Position numbers and translations under genes: made by a program. The notes below the pieces were generated by a model, which had not been told where the DNA came from, searched no databases, and saw only the letters and a program-made list of their open reading frames with translations. A stretch of 43,623 nucleotides of DNA from Corinectria fuckeliana (lineage: Eukaryota; Ascomycota; Sordariomycetes; Hypocreales; Nectriaceae). The stretch is taken from the NCBI GenBank assembly GCA_019137255.1, contig WPDH01000287.1, positions 1 through 43,623 on the forward strand, read 5' to 3'. Below, piece after piece: positions 15,643 to 26,770 of this stretch (positions are counted from its first letter, which is position 1; every line of letters begins with the position of its first letter).

Positions 15643-16989
15643 TCAATGGTCATCTGCGTCTTCATCCTTTCCAGGATACATGATTTCTCCTATCAAGACA
15701 GCCCGTACATTGAAGTAAAAAACAACGCAGAACGTAACGAAAAGGCACAAACTTAGCGCCGTCGCGAACCAGAGAATGCCCTCGGATTGAAGCTGCTTGC
15801 CGATGGCAATTGTAGCTAGAGTAAACCCGGTGTTGGGAAACACCATCGGCCACCAGCCAAGGTGGAAGTGTTTTGGGGGAGAGGCCACTACCGCCACCAC
15901 GGCGATGAGGAACCACCACAGGCTCAATGACCAGAGGAAGACGGCGCTCAGGAGAGCAACAGCCTGGACAGTCTCGACGTTGATGGCAAACTGGCCGGCA
16001 CCGACGAGGTCCTTGGGCAGGCGATCAGCCATGCCGATCAAGGCCATGGCAGTGAAGGCCGGCGGGCCTACGCACATGAACAGCCCGGTACGATGCTCTC
16101 GGTTGGGAAGTCCGGATTGCATCAGGCGCCCGACCATGTGAGCGTACATCATGACGGCGACGGAGAAGCCTAGGCCCTGGCAGGTGAGGCCGGCGACGAT
16201 GATGGGCAAGGGATCGATGTGGTGCTGCATTTCCAGCACGACCGAGGCGATGGTGCCCGTCAGCATGACGGGGAAGATGGGCAGGATCCAGCTCGGCATC
16301 ATCGTCTGCACGTTGAAGCTGTGGCCGGCAAAGAGATAGCTGTACTGGCCGACTGCCAGCACAAAGGTCACGACCAGATACACCCAGAAGATGGTCTGCG
16401 TGGCCCAGATGCAGTTGGTGTTGTTCCGGGGCATGGCATAGCGCTCGGTACTTGTGATGAGCGTCGCCACGGCCAGGAAGAAGGTGGGCAGGAAGAAGCC
16501 CTCCCGCGGATGCCGGACCGACTTGGTCAGGGCATCGTGGAATAACAGGAAGCGACAGAGCATCGCCATGCAGACAAGCGAGAAGAACAATAGTGTAAGG
16601 GCGTATACCACTGTACCGATAATCCTGAGTCCTGGGAACTGGTGCGGCTGCACCCAGATGAGCAGCGAGACACCTCCGGAGCTCATGGGGAGGGTGAACC
16701 ACGCCCACGTGAAGTGGCGGATCCTCTCTCGAAAAGACAGCTTTCGTTGGATGGAGTCGTGGTAGTTGATGTTCTTCTCCGCGTCCAGCTTGTTGCAGTC
16801 GTTGGCGGCGAGGGCGTTGGATTTCCTTTCGGCAATTGGCGACAAGATATTGAATGCATGGCATCGGCCGTCGTGGGAGGAAGCATCGTCGGGAGGTGAT
16901 AGTGTCATTCCGGGGAGCGACTCGGTCGAGTTGCGTCGGGTCGACACATTCGAGTCGAGCCACAAGGCGTCGAGGTCTCTTCGATCCAT
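15643..16989 (-). CDS. C4-dicarboxylate/malate transporter, Mae1-like (TDT/SLAC1 family)
   Basis: An intronless gene of 448 residues from the chosen start. The frame stays open upstream to 17058 (471 residues), but the inner ATG at 16989 has an ideal Kozak context (TCCACCATGG) and gives a family-like length. After a hydrophilic N-terminus of about 85 residues comes the family signature RIRHFTWAWFTLPMSSGG. About ten hydrophobic helices follow, with internal motifs FFLPTFFLAVATLITSTERY, GLGFSVAVMMYAHMVGRLM and WWPMVFPNTGFTLATIAIG. These fit the malic acid transport proteins of fungi (Schizosaccharomyces Mae1 and relatives) better than the sulfite pump Ssu1. The C-terminus is short and acidic (GKDEDADDH). 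Likely role: plasma-membrane transport of malate or succinate. The neighbours give no pathway context. Confidence 0.88.
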   Translation of the reverse strand: MDRRDLDALWLDSNVSTRRNSTESLPGMTLSPPDDASSHDGRCHAFNILSPIAERKSNALAANDCNKLDAEKNINYHDSIQRKLSFRERIRHFTWAWFTLPMSSGGVSLLIWVQPHQFPGLRIIGTVVYALTLLFFSLVCMAMLCRFLLFHDALTKSVRHPREGFFLPTFFLAVATLITSTERYAMPRNNTNCIWATQTIFWVYLVVTFVLAVGQYSYLFAGHSFNVQTMMPSWILPIFPVMLTGTIASVVLEMQHHIDPLPIIVAGLTCQGLGFSVAVMMYAHMVGRLMQSGLPNREHRTGLFMCVGPPAFTAMALIGMADRLPKDLVGAGQFAINVETVQAVALLSAVFLWSLSLWWFLIAVVAVVASPPKHFHLGWWPMVFPNTGFTLATIAIGKQLQSEGILWFATALSLCLFVTFCVVFYFNVRAVLIGEIMYPGKDEDADDH

Positions 16990-17495
16990 GGTGGAAGCTG
17001 CGTGACGATTTGCGGTAGTGATGCAGAGGATGTGCGGGAGGCTATGCGGTCCAGACAAGAATGGGAAAGCCGGAGAGTGGATGAAAGAGCATGGTCAATA
17101 AGAGTCACCTCGATCCGGTACCTGGGTGGCAAACCAGGCGTATTTATGGACGGTAAAAGGAGAGCTCCCCGGTACGTCTCTACAGAAGCTTCCGCCCTTC
17201 CACGCAATCACCTCATCGGGATAAAGCAAAACTGGCCGAAGCAATGATGGCGCCGCGGATCATGATACATGGTACATGGTATGGTGAGAATCTCGTGATG
17301 GCCGGTACGCAGCCAGGACACGGACACGGCGAAAGCTTGGCGGGATCAGAGCCCAAACAGGCCTCCCTGTCCAATAACGAGCCACAAAGCGGCAAGAAGC
17401 CGCCGCATCGCTCCGCCGGGACTCGGGGACGTGCGTCGATTGCCGTTCCTTTGAGTTGTGAGGCTCCGACCTGGCTGTCGCGAGCAGGGAACAAG

Positions 17496-17544
17496 CCCCC
17501 CCCCCCCCCCCCCCCCCGNNAAAAACCCCCCCCCCCCCCCCCCC
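17496..17544. other. Assembly gap (NN) within poly-C
   Basis: Twenty-two C, then G, then NN at 17519-17520, then five A and nineteen C. The true length and content here are not determined by this assembly. Confidence 0.9.
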
Positions 17545-18074
17545 TGAGTGGCAATGCGAGATCCCTGGCTGCGAACCCCCACCCCTTTTTTTAGGCCCCT
17601 ACGGAACTAGCTGGACGCAGACGCAAAAACATGCTGCGTCACCTTACATAGCACTGGTGATGGAGCCATTGTCCGCGGGCTCAGGTTCCGGTCCGCGGTT
17701 CCAGACCCGAGTTCTTGGTGAGGCGCCCTAGGACGTGATAGGGCCTGGACGGCTTGGCGGCAGGGAGGTCGAGATAAGACTGAGCCTCAAATGTGCGTTG
17801 CCGCAGGGCTGTGTGTCTGCAGGGACGGTACATCGCCGGAGGTCGAGTTCCAGTGGGATGAGACACGTCGTCAGAGCGCCGACGTGTCACCTTGCCATCG
17901 TCTTGTATGCCATGATGGCCAATTCCGAGACGGCCGTTGACACTTTCTGATGGATGATTGCAGAAGCTTCCCTTCCAAGACTCACACCTAGATTACGAAT
18001 AGATGCCCACAAGTCTACCTGGAAACAGTGGAGCGGCGCCATTGTCCCCGGCGAATTCCTTCCCTTCATCGCCC

Positions 18075-18110
18075 AACAGTGGGAACAGCGGGAACAGTGG
18101 GAACAGTGGC
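18075..18110. repeat. 9-base minisatellite, four units
   Basis: Four tandem units of AACAGTGGG, with one unit AACAGCGGG and the last ending in GGC. Confidence 0.9.
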
Positions 18111-19933
18111 CTGCCCGCCCAACGGGCAAGGGTTCTACCGGCTCTACTCCCTAATGAAATGCCGATAACACGGTGGTGGAGCCATAGGAAACATTCGGTA
18201 CATATAGCATCGAAGGAAGCCCGGTCGCGAACGATCCGACTGGCTGGGCGAGTTCCGCAACCGGATCCGATCATTTCGCACAGCGATTGCGACCTGAACA
18301 ATTCCATTTTGTCGACAGGGCCTTGAAAAAAGGGATTTTTCATCAAGCTCAGGGTAGGTAATAATCAACTACCTATCCCTGTTTTCTGGACCGCAGTTCT
18401 TGGCGACTTGGCGCCCCGTTGATGCCCTGGTTGAAACCAATCGCCCCAGCTGAGATGCCCTTGATATGTAGATAACATGGTGATGATCGCCCTGGTTCAG
18501 ATACCCTCATACGTGTACTGCTGCGTCCAACTCCGATATGAAATCGCATACATGCTCTATCGACGCCCGCTAGTTAAAGAAAACAGCCCGCACCAGCCCT
18601 CGGGCTATGCATTAGGGGCGGGAGCTTGCGCAATCAAAGTTGTTTCAATCTTATTTCAGTTAAGGTAGGCGCAGCATCAATGCCTAATCGAGACTGCCCA
18701 GGCGCCGATCATTGGTCGATACCAATATATCACAAGCCAGCAATCTATGTGCTGGCTGGGTAGCAAAAACGCCAAGCTACTATATCATGGATCGACTACA
18801 CAGCCTGGCAATCTACGAAGATCTAATAAACATTACGAGGTGCTCGGTCCTCCTCCGTTCGAAGGCCGCGCGCGCGTAGGCCTATGCCCTTCCGCGGACT
18901 TGGCACACTTGGGCCTCCCTTCTGCCGGCCCAAATTGAACTTCAGCCGCTGGTCATCTCCGATCTATGATCTGCACCTTTCGGAGTAGTGGCAGGCATTT
19001 CCACCTTGTTGTTTAGCAACGGCATCTTAAATCTTGGTTCGCAATCCTCGTCTTGGTCTGTGTATGGATCCTGGTCATGCCTTCACCACCAACAGACCCG
19101 TATCAACAAAACCACCTTTTCTCCGACAAGCAGAGTTCCTAAACCAAAGTAAAACGTCTCAATCTGTACACTGACGTCAACCGGAAGGGGGCGGTACGCG
19201 TTGCGTAAGCCTTCTTGGCATGAGGCAGTGATGGAGGTGGCATTTCCCGCGACGCGATGCCGGCCGGATTCTTGACGATCATTCTAATGTATGGCTGGAA
19301 CGCCAACGAGGTTTCTAATCTGGTGCTGGGAGTCCCTGTCCACTTGTTTCGATCCGTGTCGGGTACACAGCGCTTCGGAACTCAACCCGTCGCCGGGCTC
19401 CGATTTCAAACCGAGACTACTTGCCTGCCAAGCCAGCCTCCGCCTTCTTCCCACCGGAAACTTTATCAAGGCGCGACGAAGCGCCTTGTTGCGTCAAGTC
19501 TACGATATTCGCCGTGGCGGAGTGGACAGTCAGCCAAGCAGGAATTTCGTCATAGAGGTGACTGTGATGTATCTTCTCCGGCCACTTAAGCAGGCCACGT
19601 AACGGCTTTGCGGCCTCTAACCTTCAATACTATCAGTTCTCAACGTGGAAGCGTTGATGGTGCTTCGATCACACGTCAAACACGCCCATCCTTCTCCGAG
19701 AGTGGGTTCTTTCGGCCAACGGCGCCGGCAATGATCGGACTAGCTAAGTAGGCAGCCCGATCTAGTCTGGGTCGATCGGCAAAAGCGGATACTCTCGTGC
19801 GTTAGGAATGAGGTTGGTGATGAGATACTAAACCGAGTTGCCGAATGTTCGAACACTTCTAGTTTATTTCCCATAAGAACAGTATCATTATGGCAGTCTT
19901 GTAACATGTGTTCATCTCACAGAAGAGAATTAT

Positions 19934-21399
19934 TTATTTCTCTCCTGAAGTTACACATCCGGTGGTGTTGCAATCATTCGTCTCGCCTCCAGTTCTGTAA
20001 TCGGTCATATCCACCTCGGCCCGAATGTCGGGGCTATGTGGAGTAGTGACATACTCGGCACAAAACCGCCGTGAATGACAGCTGATGTGACTCTGCCTTC
20101 ATCCTACTTTAAAGTAAAAAATTATTTGCTTTAGCCGCTTATCGGAAGTTGCCGTACCGACGATGACAGCCATTTAAAATCATTTGCGAAGATGAACAAA
20201 CGGCATTATCAATACTTGTACCAAAACTCCATACGATTTGCACAACCACCGTATAACCAGTTACTTTCGTGACATGTTCAGTCCTTTAAGACGATACATC
20301 AGCTCTTTCAAGCACTAACGCTACAAAACTCACCAATACGGCGGCGTACGTTGTAGTAGTCGAAAACCACGCAATGTTAGCATGGAGAATCAAAGCCATC
20401 ATCAATCCAGACATAGCGACATAGAGAGTCGTAGACCAGGGCTTTGTCGAGGTTATCTCGCTCGGCGCGTCTTTCGCCTTGACTTGGAAGAATCTCTTGA
20501 GTCTGCGCCACGTTCTCCATGCAGGCGTACTCTTGCAGTGCTTGTACTGGGCGAAGAGGCGGTTGGTAAGGAGGTTGCCTCAAGCAAATAATCCTATCTT
20601 GTTTTTAAGTTCTAGGCGCCAACAGTCGCCTATGGTATCCTTGCTGTAGGACAAATAGAGGTTTGCGTTCAGCAACACATTAAACAATAGGGTACAAGAA
20701 CGAAAAAGTACAGCATCACTTCATCATCCATCAAGTGATTGGGGGCGTTTGTCAAGCAGAGGACAGTCTAAACAGTCAAATAATAAGCCATCTATCGTCT
20801 ATAGCTTTCGCCACGAGTCTCTAGACACAAATGGACTTTGTTGGTGGAGAGCAACCGGCTCCATCTCTCCAAGTTGGCTCACTTACCTGGTCGATGTTGC
20901 CCACAGAGACATGGTATCGTATCAAGGGACCCCATTGATACCACCAGCCAAGATATGTGACCACGACCAATGACGCCGCACCCGCTACGCCAACTGGAAA
21001 CCAGTCTGTCTCGGCGTAACACACTTGATCTTAAGTAGTGTTGTTCCAGAATAAAACCGTTTTGGTATTTTTTTTCGCCGTCATCCAATACCGTGTCTAG
21101 TCGCTGTGAGTTAGCTGCAGGGATTGAATAAGGGCTAAGATGACAAATCTGTATAACGCAGAGACAATTGATGAAGAGACCAATTAAAATGAATACTGTA
21201 GGTCAAGCGTTAGTACATAGAATATCCAATCACTTCGAGTTGTTGGCAAACTCACTAGTTTTACGATGGATGTGAAGAGTCGGGACGTATTCTGCTCAAT
21301 GGCCTCGTTCCGGAGACGCCTGGTTTAAGCCTGCCAAGGAGCATGATTTACCGCACTACTATTGGCTCCATACCCGATCCTCCAAACATCAACGTTCGT
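19934..21399 (-). pseudogene. Decayed multi-exon membrane protein gene with RIP-type nonsense codons
   Basis: Three exon-like pieces on the minus strand have correct splice signals. The piece at 21399-21256 contains DVWRIGYGANSSAVNHAPWQ and ends at a GTGAGT donor. After a 60-base intron with TACTAAC and CTACAG comes 21195-20887, a continuous frame of 103 codons ending GNIDQ at a GTAAGT donor, with a membrane segment VGVAGAASLVVVTYLGWWYQ. A third piece at 20579-20334 (82 codons; WRTWRRLKRFFQVKAKDAPS, then a helix YVAMSGLMMALILHANIAWF) ends at another GTGAGT donor. A final frame stopping at 19934 reads EYVTTPHSPDIRAEVDMTDY. In-frame stops occur at 21325-21327, 21184-21186, 21097-21099 and 21031-21033. 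All are TAA or TAG and fit CAA/CAG with C to T. The joint between the second and third pieces is unclear. The family is not recognised. Confidence 0.55.
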
Positions 21400-21420
21400 A
21401 GGGTAGCTTGTAAGGATCCC

Positions 21421-22114
21421 TCACACATGGCACGAGAACAAACACTCGCCCCATCCCGTCCCCACACCGTTGAGATTCTCTAAGATTGTTGTACGCGTAT
21501 TCGTCTCCAGGGACGAGAAGACCTCGCACACAAAGGCCGACCACCAGCAGCGCCTGTACTGCGACGTCTCCGTCTGCGGGCGCTTGATCCGTGCCACTGG
21601 TATCATTGCCGAGGGGGATGCGGACCTTGCTCTGGCGACGCTGCTGGCTTCGTGCTCGCCAGTGCCAGTGCCAGTGCCGGTCCTGGCCCCGGTCTCATCA
21701 GCCGAGGCGCCCGACGGCGAACCGTCTCCCGCTCCAAACTCGTGGTAGTTGAACCGCCGCCTGGTCGCACCGCGTCTCGGAGCTGCGAAGTTGGCCGTGG
21801 ATCTTGTCAGCTGTTAGAAATTTCATCCAGGATTACGGAGCTGAGCTGAGGACAACTTACCGACACTCGAGACCCGACCTTTCACACACGGAGTAGGGCC
21901 TTTCTGTGTGGAGGACGATGTTGTACTTGACCTTGTGGTGGTGGTATAGGTCGCAGGCCTTTCGCTGCTGTCGTCGTCGCTCTTGCTCGTCCTGCTTCGT
22001 GAACGAACTGACTGACTTGCAGGAGAAGTCGGTTCTGACGTGGGGATGGACGCTGGAGATGGCTGTCGAGGCCGGGAGGGAAGCCGGAGCAAGGAGAGTT
22101 TGTGGGTGTTCACG
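21421..22114 (-). pseudogene. Zn(II)2Cys6 transcription factor, zinc cluster destroyed
   Basis: A frame from about 22114 down to 21861 holds a basic run (KQDEQERRRQQRK) followed at 21955-21863 by a binuclear zinc-cluster scaffold. The spacing is exactly Cx2Cx6C-x9-Cx2Cx6C, but the second, third and fourth positions are Tyr (CDLY, KVKY, RPY). The first, fifth and sixth cysteines are kept, the last two in SVCERSGLEC. A GTAAGT donor follows, then a 58-base intron (21803-21860) with CTGAC and AAG. The frame continues at 21802 through RRRFNYHEFGAGDG and a Gly/Thr repeat to a stop at 21421. No Met is available at the start, and a TGA lies just upstream at about 22129-22131. All three Cys to Tyr changes are TGC to TAC, the RIP transition. 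It lies about 0.5 kb downstream of lamA, so it may once have been a local regulator; that is inference. Confidence 0.65.
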
Positions 22115-22130
22115 CAGGCAGACCGGTCAA

Positions 22131-22588
22131 GAGCCGGCCCGGTCTCGCGTAGATTGATTGCCTCATTGCCCAAGCGAGATAGTCATAGTCCTCAGAGATG
22201 GCTGCTTTCGATAGTCTGATAAGCGCGGGTTCGAAGAGCAGGGGTTTGGGGGAGTACACGAGTTACACCAGCTTGGAACTATCTGAGGCCACTTGCTTCA
22301 ACTCGACGCACTACTCCGCGCTTGGCTTGATAACGGGGCGATCAATCTCATCAGGGGGCTAGATAGTGGTGCATAGGTGCCTGCCCAGTAGTCATTGGTT
22401 TAAAGGAATGGCCATGACTCGAGGCTTGACTGAATGAACAAGGCGAGGAAGCATCTTATTCTCTAAACTGGGTTAACTGTAGAGGCCGTTAGAGGAAATA
22501 AGATACATGGTATAACAAAACTTCTCGTATCGACAAATAGTTAAGACCAAGACACTGCACCAAACGTGACATTCCCCTCGTGACAAAC
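22131..22588. other. Short gap between regulator relic and lamA
   Basis: The part next to 22588 is the probable 3' untranslated region of lamA. The minus strand has an open stretch at about 22256-22110 (ISEDYDYLAWAMRQSIYARP) that reads somewhat like protein but lacks a start. It could be a lost first exon of the regulator or chance. Confidence 0.4.
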
Positions 22589-25500
22589 TTATTCTAAACT
22601 CTGCCGCACAAGAACCAACGGCTTGCCACTCTCCACGCCGTCCCCGGGCTTTATCAGCACCTTGACAACCGTTGCGCCTGCCATGCTCGGTTCTACGAGC
22701 ACGTTGATCTCCATCTTCATGGCTTCGAGGATGGTCGTTGTCTGGCCGGCCTGCAGCGTGTCGCCCTCCTGGATCAAGACCTTCCACACGTTGGCGTTCA
22801 CGGGCGACTCAACTGCCTCGATGGTTGGGTCTGCGTAAAGTTAGCTCCAGTTGACTCTTGTACAGTGGCTGGTCTGTTGGGAACCTAAAGACGCTAAGGG
22901 AAACAAGGACGTAGGAGTTGACTTACCATCCAGGAGAGCCTCAAGCTCGTCGGTGCTCGTCTCACTGGCCTTCCGCTGTTCAAGCCACTGCTCCAGAAGC
23001 TCCTTCTCCTTTGCGGCCATCTTGACCTGCGCCACAGCCCGCTTCTTTTGCAGTTCCTCGGCCTCGTGCGCCGCCTCCTCAAGCAACTCATTATGCGCCG
23101 CCATGTCAAACGTGCCCTCCTCCATTTCAAACTGGTAGCTCCCGGACTTGAACTCGGCCATCTTGGCATCGTACTCGGCCTCGGACACCTCGTAGAAGCT
23201 CAGCGTGTCCATGTCCTGGAACATCCACGGCCTCTCCTCGCTGAACCCGGCCTTGTACCCGAACACGTCGACGCCCGGCATCGTCATCCCCGTGGGCATG
23301 TAGCCGCCGGGGCAGTCGACCGGGTAGATGGCGATGCAGCAGCCGCCCCACGAGAAGGTGCCCTCGGGCGTGTAGGTCCGGCTCGGGTTCATCTTCGGGG
23401 CGCGGAGCCGGTGGCGGGGGTCGGCCGGGAGGCTCTGCGGCAGGGCCATGAAGAAGCCGACGCCGATGACGACGGACTCGAGGCCGAGGAGCATGCGCTT
23501 CAGCTCGTCCAGTGTCATGCCGTTGTTCTCCGCCACGAACCGGAACGGATCCGGCAGGTAGCTGGCTAGGGACCGCTGGTTGGCTGTGTATCGCTCGATG
23601 CTGTCGTCGAGCTTCCTGTGCCGGAACGCCACGGGGAGGCGGAACCGGCGGTTGGGGAACTTTTCCGAGCGCATGTCGCCTAGTGAGCTTTCGAAATCGA
23701 GAAGGCGGTTCATCAGCTCTTCTCGCGATAGTCTCATGCCGTCGTAGAATATGGCTAGGGAGTTTCCACAGCCAACGGTGTTGAAGACCGCGCCGCCCTG
23801 CGCCATGTTTAGAGACGCAAGGCCGGATGCCTTCTCGAGACACAGCTTCAAGGCCGTGGCGCGACACTTGTTGTTGAGGTCGGCTCTTCCATCGCCGTAA
23901 TCGACGAGCATAAACTCGTCGCCGCCAGCACGATATGACACCATTGGACTGGACGAGGTTGCCTCGATGCATTTGACCAGATCGAGTCCAGGCTCTTTAG
24001 CCTCTTCCCCGAGAGTCGTGCTATCAAATGTGACGACGCCGTCCCAAGAGCCTGTGTCTACAGCGGACATCAAATGCTGCAAGAAGTCTTCGTTTCGCCT
24101 TCGACAATCCAAGGCACTGTCCAGAGTGACTCTCCTGAACTTGACGTAGTCTCCCGAACGCAGCTGGCCAACCTTCCACATCTCGCCCTTAATCACAGTC
24201 AGACTGCAGATGAACCCGCCAAAGTCTGGGCAATCGACCGGGAAGAGAACAGGCTCGTCGCCCGTCCAGTTCAGACCACCGATGGGATACCCGTACTCAA
24301 TCACGTTGCTCGGATGAGCGCCGCCTTCCCCTCCGTCAGTCCGAGCAAACTTGGGGCGCGGGCCGACGAGCCGGATGCCGCCCCGAGCCGCGTTGTGGCT
24401 GACTTGCCAGCGCTGCGAGTAGAACATCTCGATGTCCTCCTGTGAGAGGTAGTCCGTTTCGTAGGGCCCTGGCATGACCTGGATGTCCCAGTTGGTAGTG
24501 TACTGCGGGACAAGATGCTGCGGAATCGTTGGGGATTTGTGCGGTGGCAGAGCAGCAGCGTCGACTATCCTGAGAAAATCTCCGGCTCGTAAGGGGCGGC
24601 CTTGATATCCGCCCACGTTGACCATTGGGTTGGTGGATTTGCTCCCAAACCATTCTGCCACGTCGAGGAAGCCTCCGTAGATGGATAGATAGACGCGGCA
24701 GTGGGAAGACATCTTGCCAATGGTCAGACGCTGGCCAGCACGAACGTGTACACGGCTCCACAGGGGAAGTTCTTCTCCGTCCAAGTGAGCAGGGACTGGA
24801 GGACCACACAAGGCCACGACGGCATCGCCTAGGAAAGCCAAGTCCGGACCCGTGAGGGTGATTTCTAAGCCTTCGGTGCCGACCGGGTTGCCAACGAGGA
24901 TATTGCCTGCTCGGAATGCAATGGGATCCATGGGCCCAGCGTGGCCGAAGCCGTGGCCCACTGTAGGCCGTCCGGGATAGTCCTGAATGAGCGTATACGA
25001 CCCGCCCGAGATGACATCGATGGCCGGAGGGACGTAGTGGAACGAGTCCAGGAACTTTGTGATGGTGTTTCCGCCTTGGAACGTAGCGTCTTGGATGATT
25101 GCGAGGAGAAAGTCCATGTTGATAGGGGGCCCGCTCACAGCGCTCTGCTGCAGGACCAGCTCCATGCCGGCGATGGCTTCGTCTCTCGTCGGTGCGTGAT
25201 GCATGATCTTGGCCAGGAGCGGATCGTATTCAGGGCTGATGGTGATTCCAGCTCGCACCCAAGTGTCTACCCGCGTCCCTTTTGACCGATGCCAGGACAC
25301 TTTCTGTAGCAGGCCAGGGCTCGGCGTGTAGTTGCGGGCCGGGTTCTCGGCGTAGACGCGGACCTCTATCGCGTGGCCCGTTGGCTCGAGACACTGTTGC
25401 TGGAGGGTGTCCAGCTCTGCTGTTTCTAAGCCTCCCGTGCCTGCGAGCTCGCAATCCGCTTGTCGAAACATGAGCTCCACGAGATCTACGCCGTAGCACA

Positions 25501-26540
25501 TCTCGGTGATGCCGTGCTCCACTTGCAGGCGCGTGTTCATCTCCAGGAAGAAGAAGTCGCCCGTGTGGTCGTCGACGAGGTACTCGACGGTGCCCGCGGA
25601 GCCGTAGTCGAGGCTCTCGGCCAGCCGCACGGCGCTGGCTGTCAACTTGGCCCGCAGCTCGGGATGTCTCATGGCCACGAACGGGCTCGGGCACTCCTCG
25701 ACAACCTTCTGGTGCCTGCGCTGGATCGAGCACTCCCGCTCGCCGACGCTGACGGCTCTGCCCCGGCCGTTGCCGAAGACCTGCACCTCGATGTGGTGGC
25801 TGTCGGGGTAGTAGCGCTCCACGAAGACGCCGGGGTTCTTGAACAGAGAGGCGCCGCGGGACTGGACCGTCTGGTAGTTGCTGCGGACCTCGGCCTCGTC
25901 GGCGCACACGAGGAGGCCCATGCCGCCGCCGCCCGCCGTGGCCTTGAGCATGACCGGGAAGCCGATGCGGGCGGCCGCCGAGGCTGCGGCGTCCTCGGTG
26001 TCGAGCAGGCCCTCGGAGCCCGGGACCACGGGCACTCCGGCGCTGGCGGCTAGCCCGCGGGCCGTGTGCTTCAGGCCGAAGGATTCGATGGCCTCGGGGG
26101 AGGGCCCGACAAAGACGAGGCCGGCTGCGGCGATGGACCGCGCGAAGTCGGTGTTTTCGGAGAGGAAGCCATAGCCCGGGATGATTGCTTGCGCGCCGTG
26201 TGCCGTGGCGATGGAGATGATCTGGTCTCTGGGGTTTCACAAGAGTGAGTGTCCAAGGACTGGTAGGGTATCAATGGTTTGAAAGACGCTCACCCGTCAA
26301 GATATGCTGATCGGGACTCTCCGCTGAGGAGATACGCCTCGTCTGCTGCGAGGACGTGGTGGGATGCACAATCGGGTTCCGTGTAGATGGCGATTGTGCG
26401 TATGTTTAATTTCCTGCAACACGTTTAGCATACTTGCTGAGCTCTCATGCTGCGTGACTGTGCACTTACTTGGCAGCTCTAATTAGGCGACATGCGATCT
26501 CGCCTCGGTTCGCGACGAGGACTGCTTTCAGATGCTCCAT
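22589..26540 (-). CDS. lamA: LamA/urea carboxylase-like biotin-dependent carboxylase
   Basis: Four exons: 26540-26470, 26413-26294, 26228-22927 and 22830-22589. The frame is continuous and gives 1244 residues. Order: biotin carboxylase from residue 1 (VLVANRGEIACRLIRAA), the ATP-grasp loop KATAGGGGMG near 159-168 and EMNTRLQVEH near 293-302; a KipA/PxpC-like (AHS2) module from about 468 (QDYPGRPTVGHGFGHAGPMD); a KipI/PxpB-like (AHS1) module about 825-1050 (ending near YPVDCPGGYMPTGMTMPG); a charged helical linker about 1090-1160; and a biotin carrier domain with EAMKME, biotinyl Lys1203. There is no amidase (allophanate hydrolase) domain, unlike yeast DUR1,2. This matches urea carboxylase and A. 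nidulans LamA. The lamB homologue nearby favours the lactam role: ATP- and biotin-dependent activation of a lactam, with hydrolysis aided by LamB. The substrate is inferred. The gene is intact, with GT-AG introns of 56, 65 and 96 bases. Confidence 0.88.
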
Positions 26541-26770
26541 GCCAATGTGTAGATCCTTCTTCCCGATTCATCCACGATAGAATCTGAGGTTGATTGATCA
26601 ACGTTTTAGTCAAGAGGTGTCACGGCAGCACTGAGCGCAGCGGATTAAAAACAAACAGAGCGGTTGTTCTAGTTTGCACTCTTGACCAACAAGGATCGTC
26701 CATTCAAAGCCACATCGTTGATGGCGGGGACAACAGGCTTTCGCTATCAGTTGGAGTAGTTCCCTGTCCT

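Larger units (their letters stand above)
17059..19933. other. Intergenic region with assembly gap and diverged short repeats
   Basis: No supported gene. The bases next to 16990-17240 should hold the transporter promoter. A two-base N gap sits inside poly-C at 17496-17544. Two diverged copies of a sequence of about 45 bases lie at 17704-17748 and 18388-18430. Open stretches such as 19257-19589 on the plus strand have no recognisable protein signature. Confidence 0.55.

Noticed and set aside
16025..16963. 312-codon minus-strand frame inside the transporter gene
   Set aside because: Arg/His/Pro-rich out-of-frame reading of the same strand; the transporter frame has all family motifs.
15643..16989. 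Sulfite efflux pump SSU1 call
   Set aside because: Same superfamily, but the N-terminal HFTWAWFTLPMSSGG signature fits the malate-transporter branch better.
22215..22245. tRNA-like GGTTCGAA box
   Set aside because: The flanks do not form a five-base T stem and no acceptor or anticodon arm can be placed. I found no tRNA elsewhere by eye.
22589..26540. Urea amidolyase (DUR1,2) call
   Set aside because: There is no amidase domain and the length is about 1244, not about 1830 residues; the neighbouring LamB homologue points to LamA.
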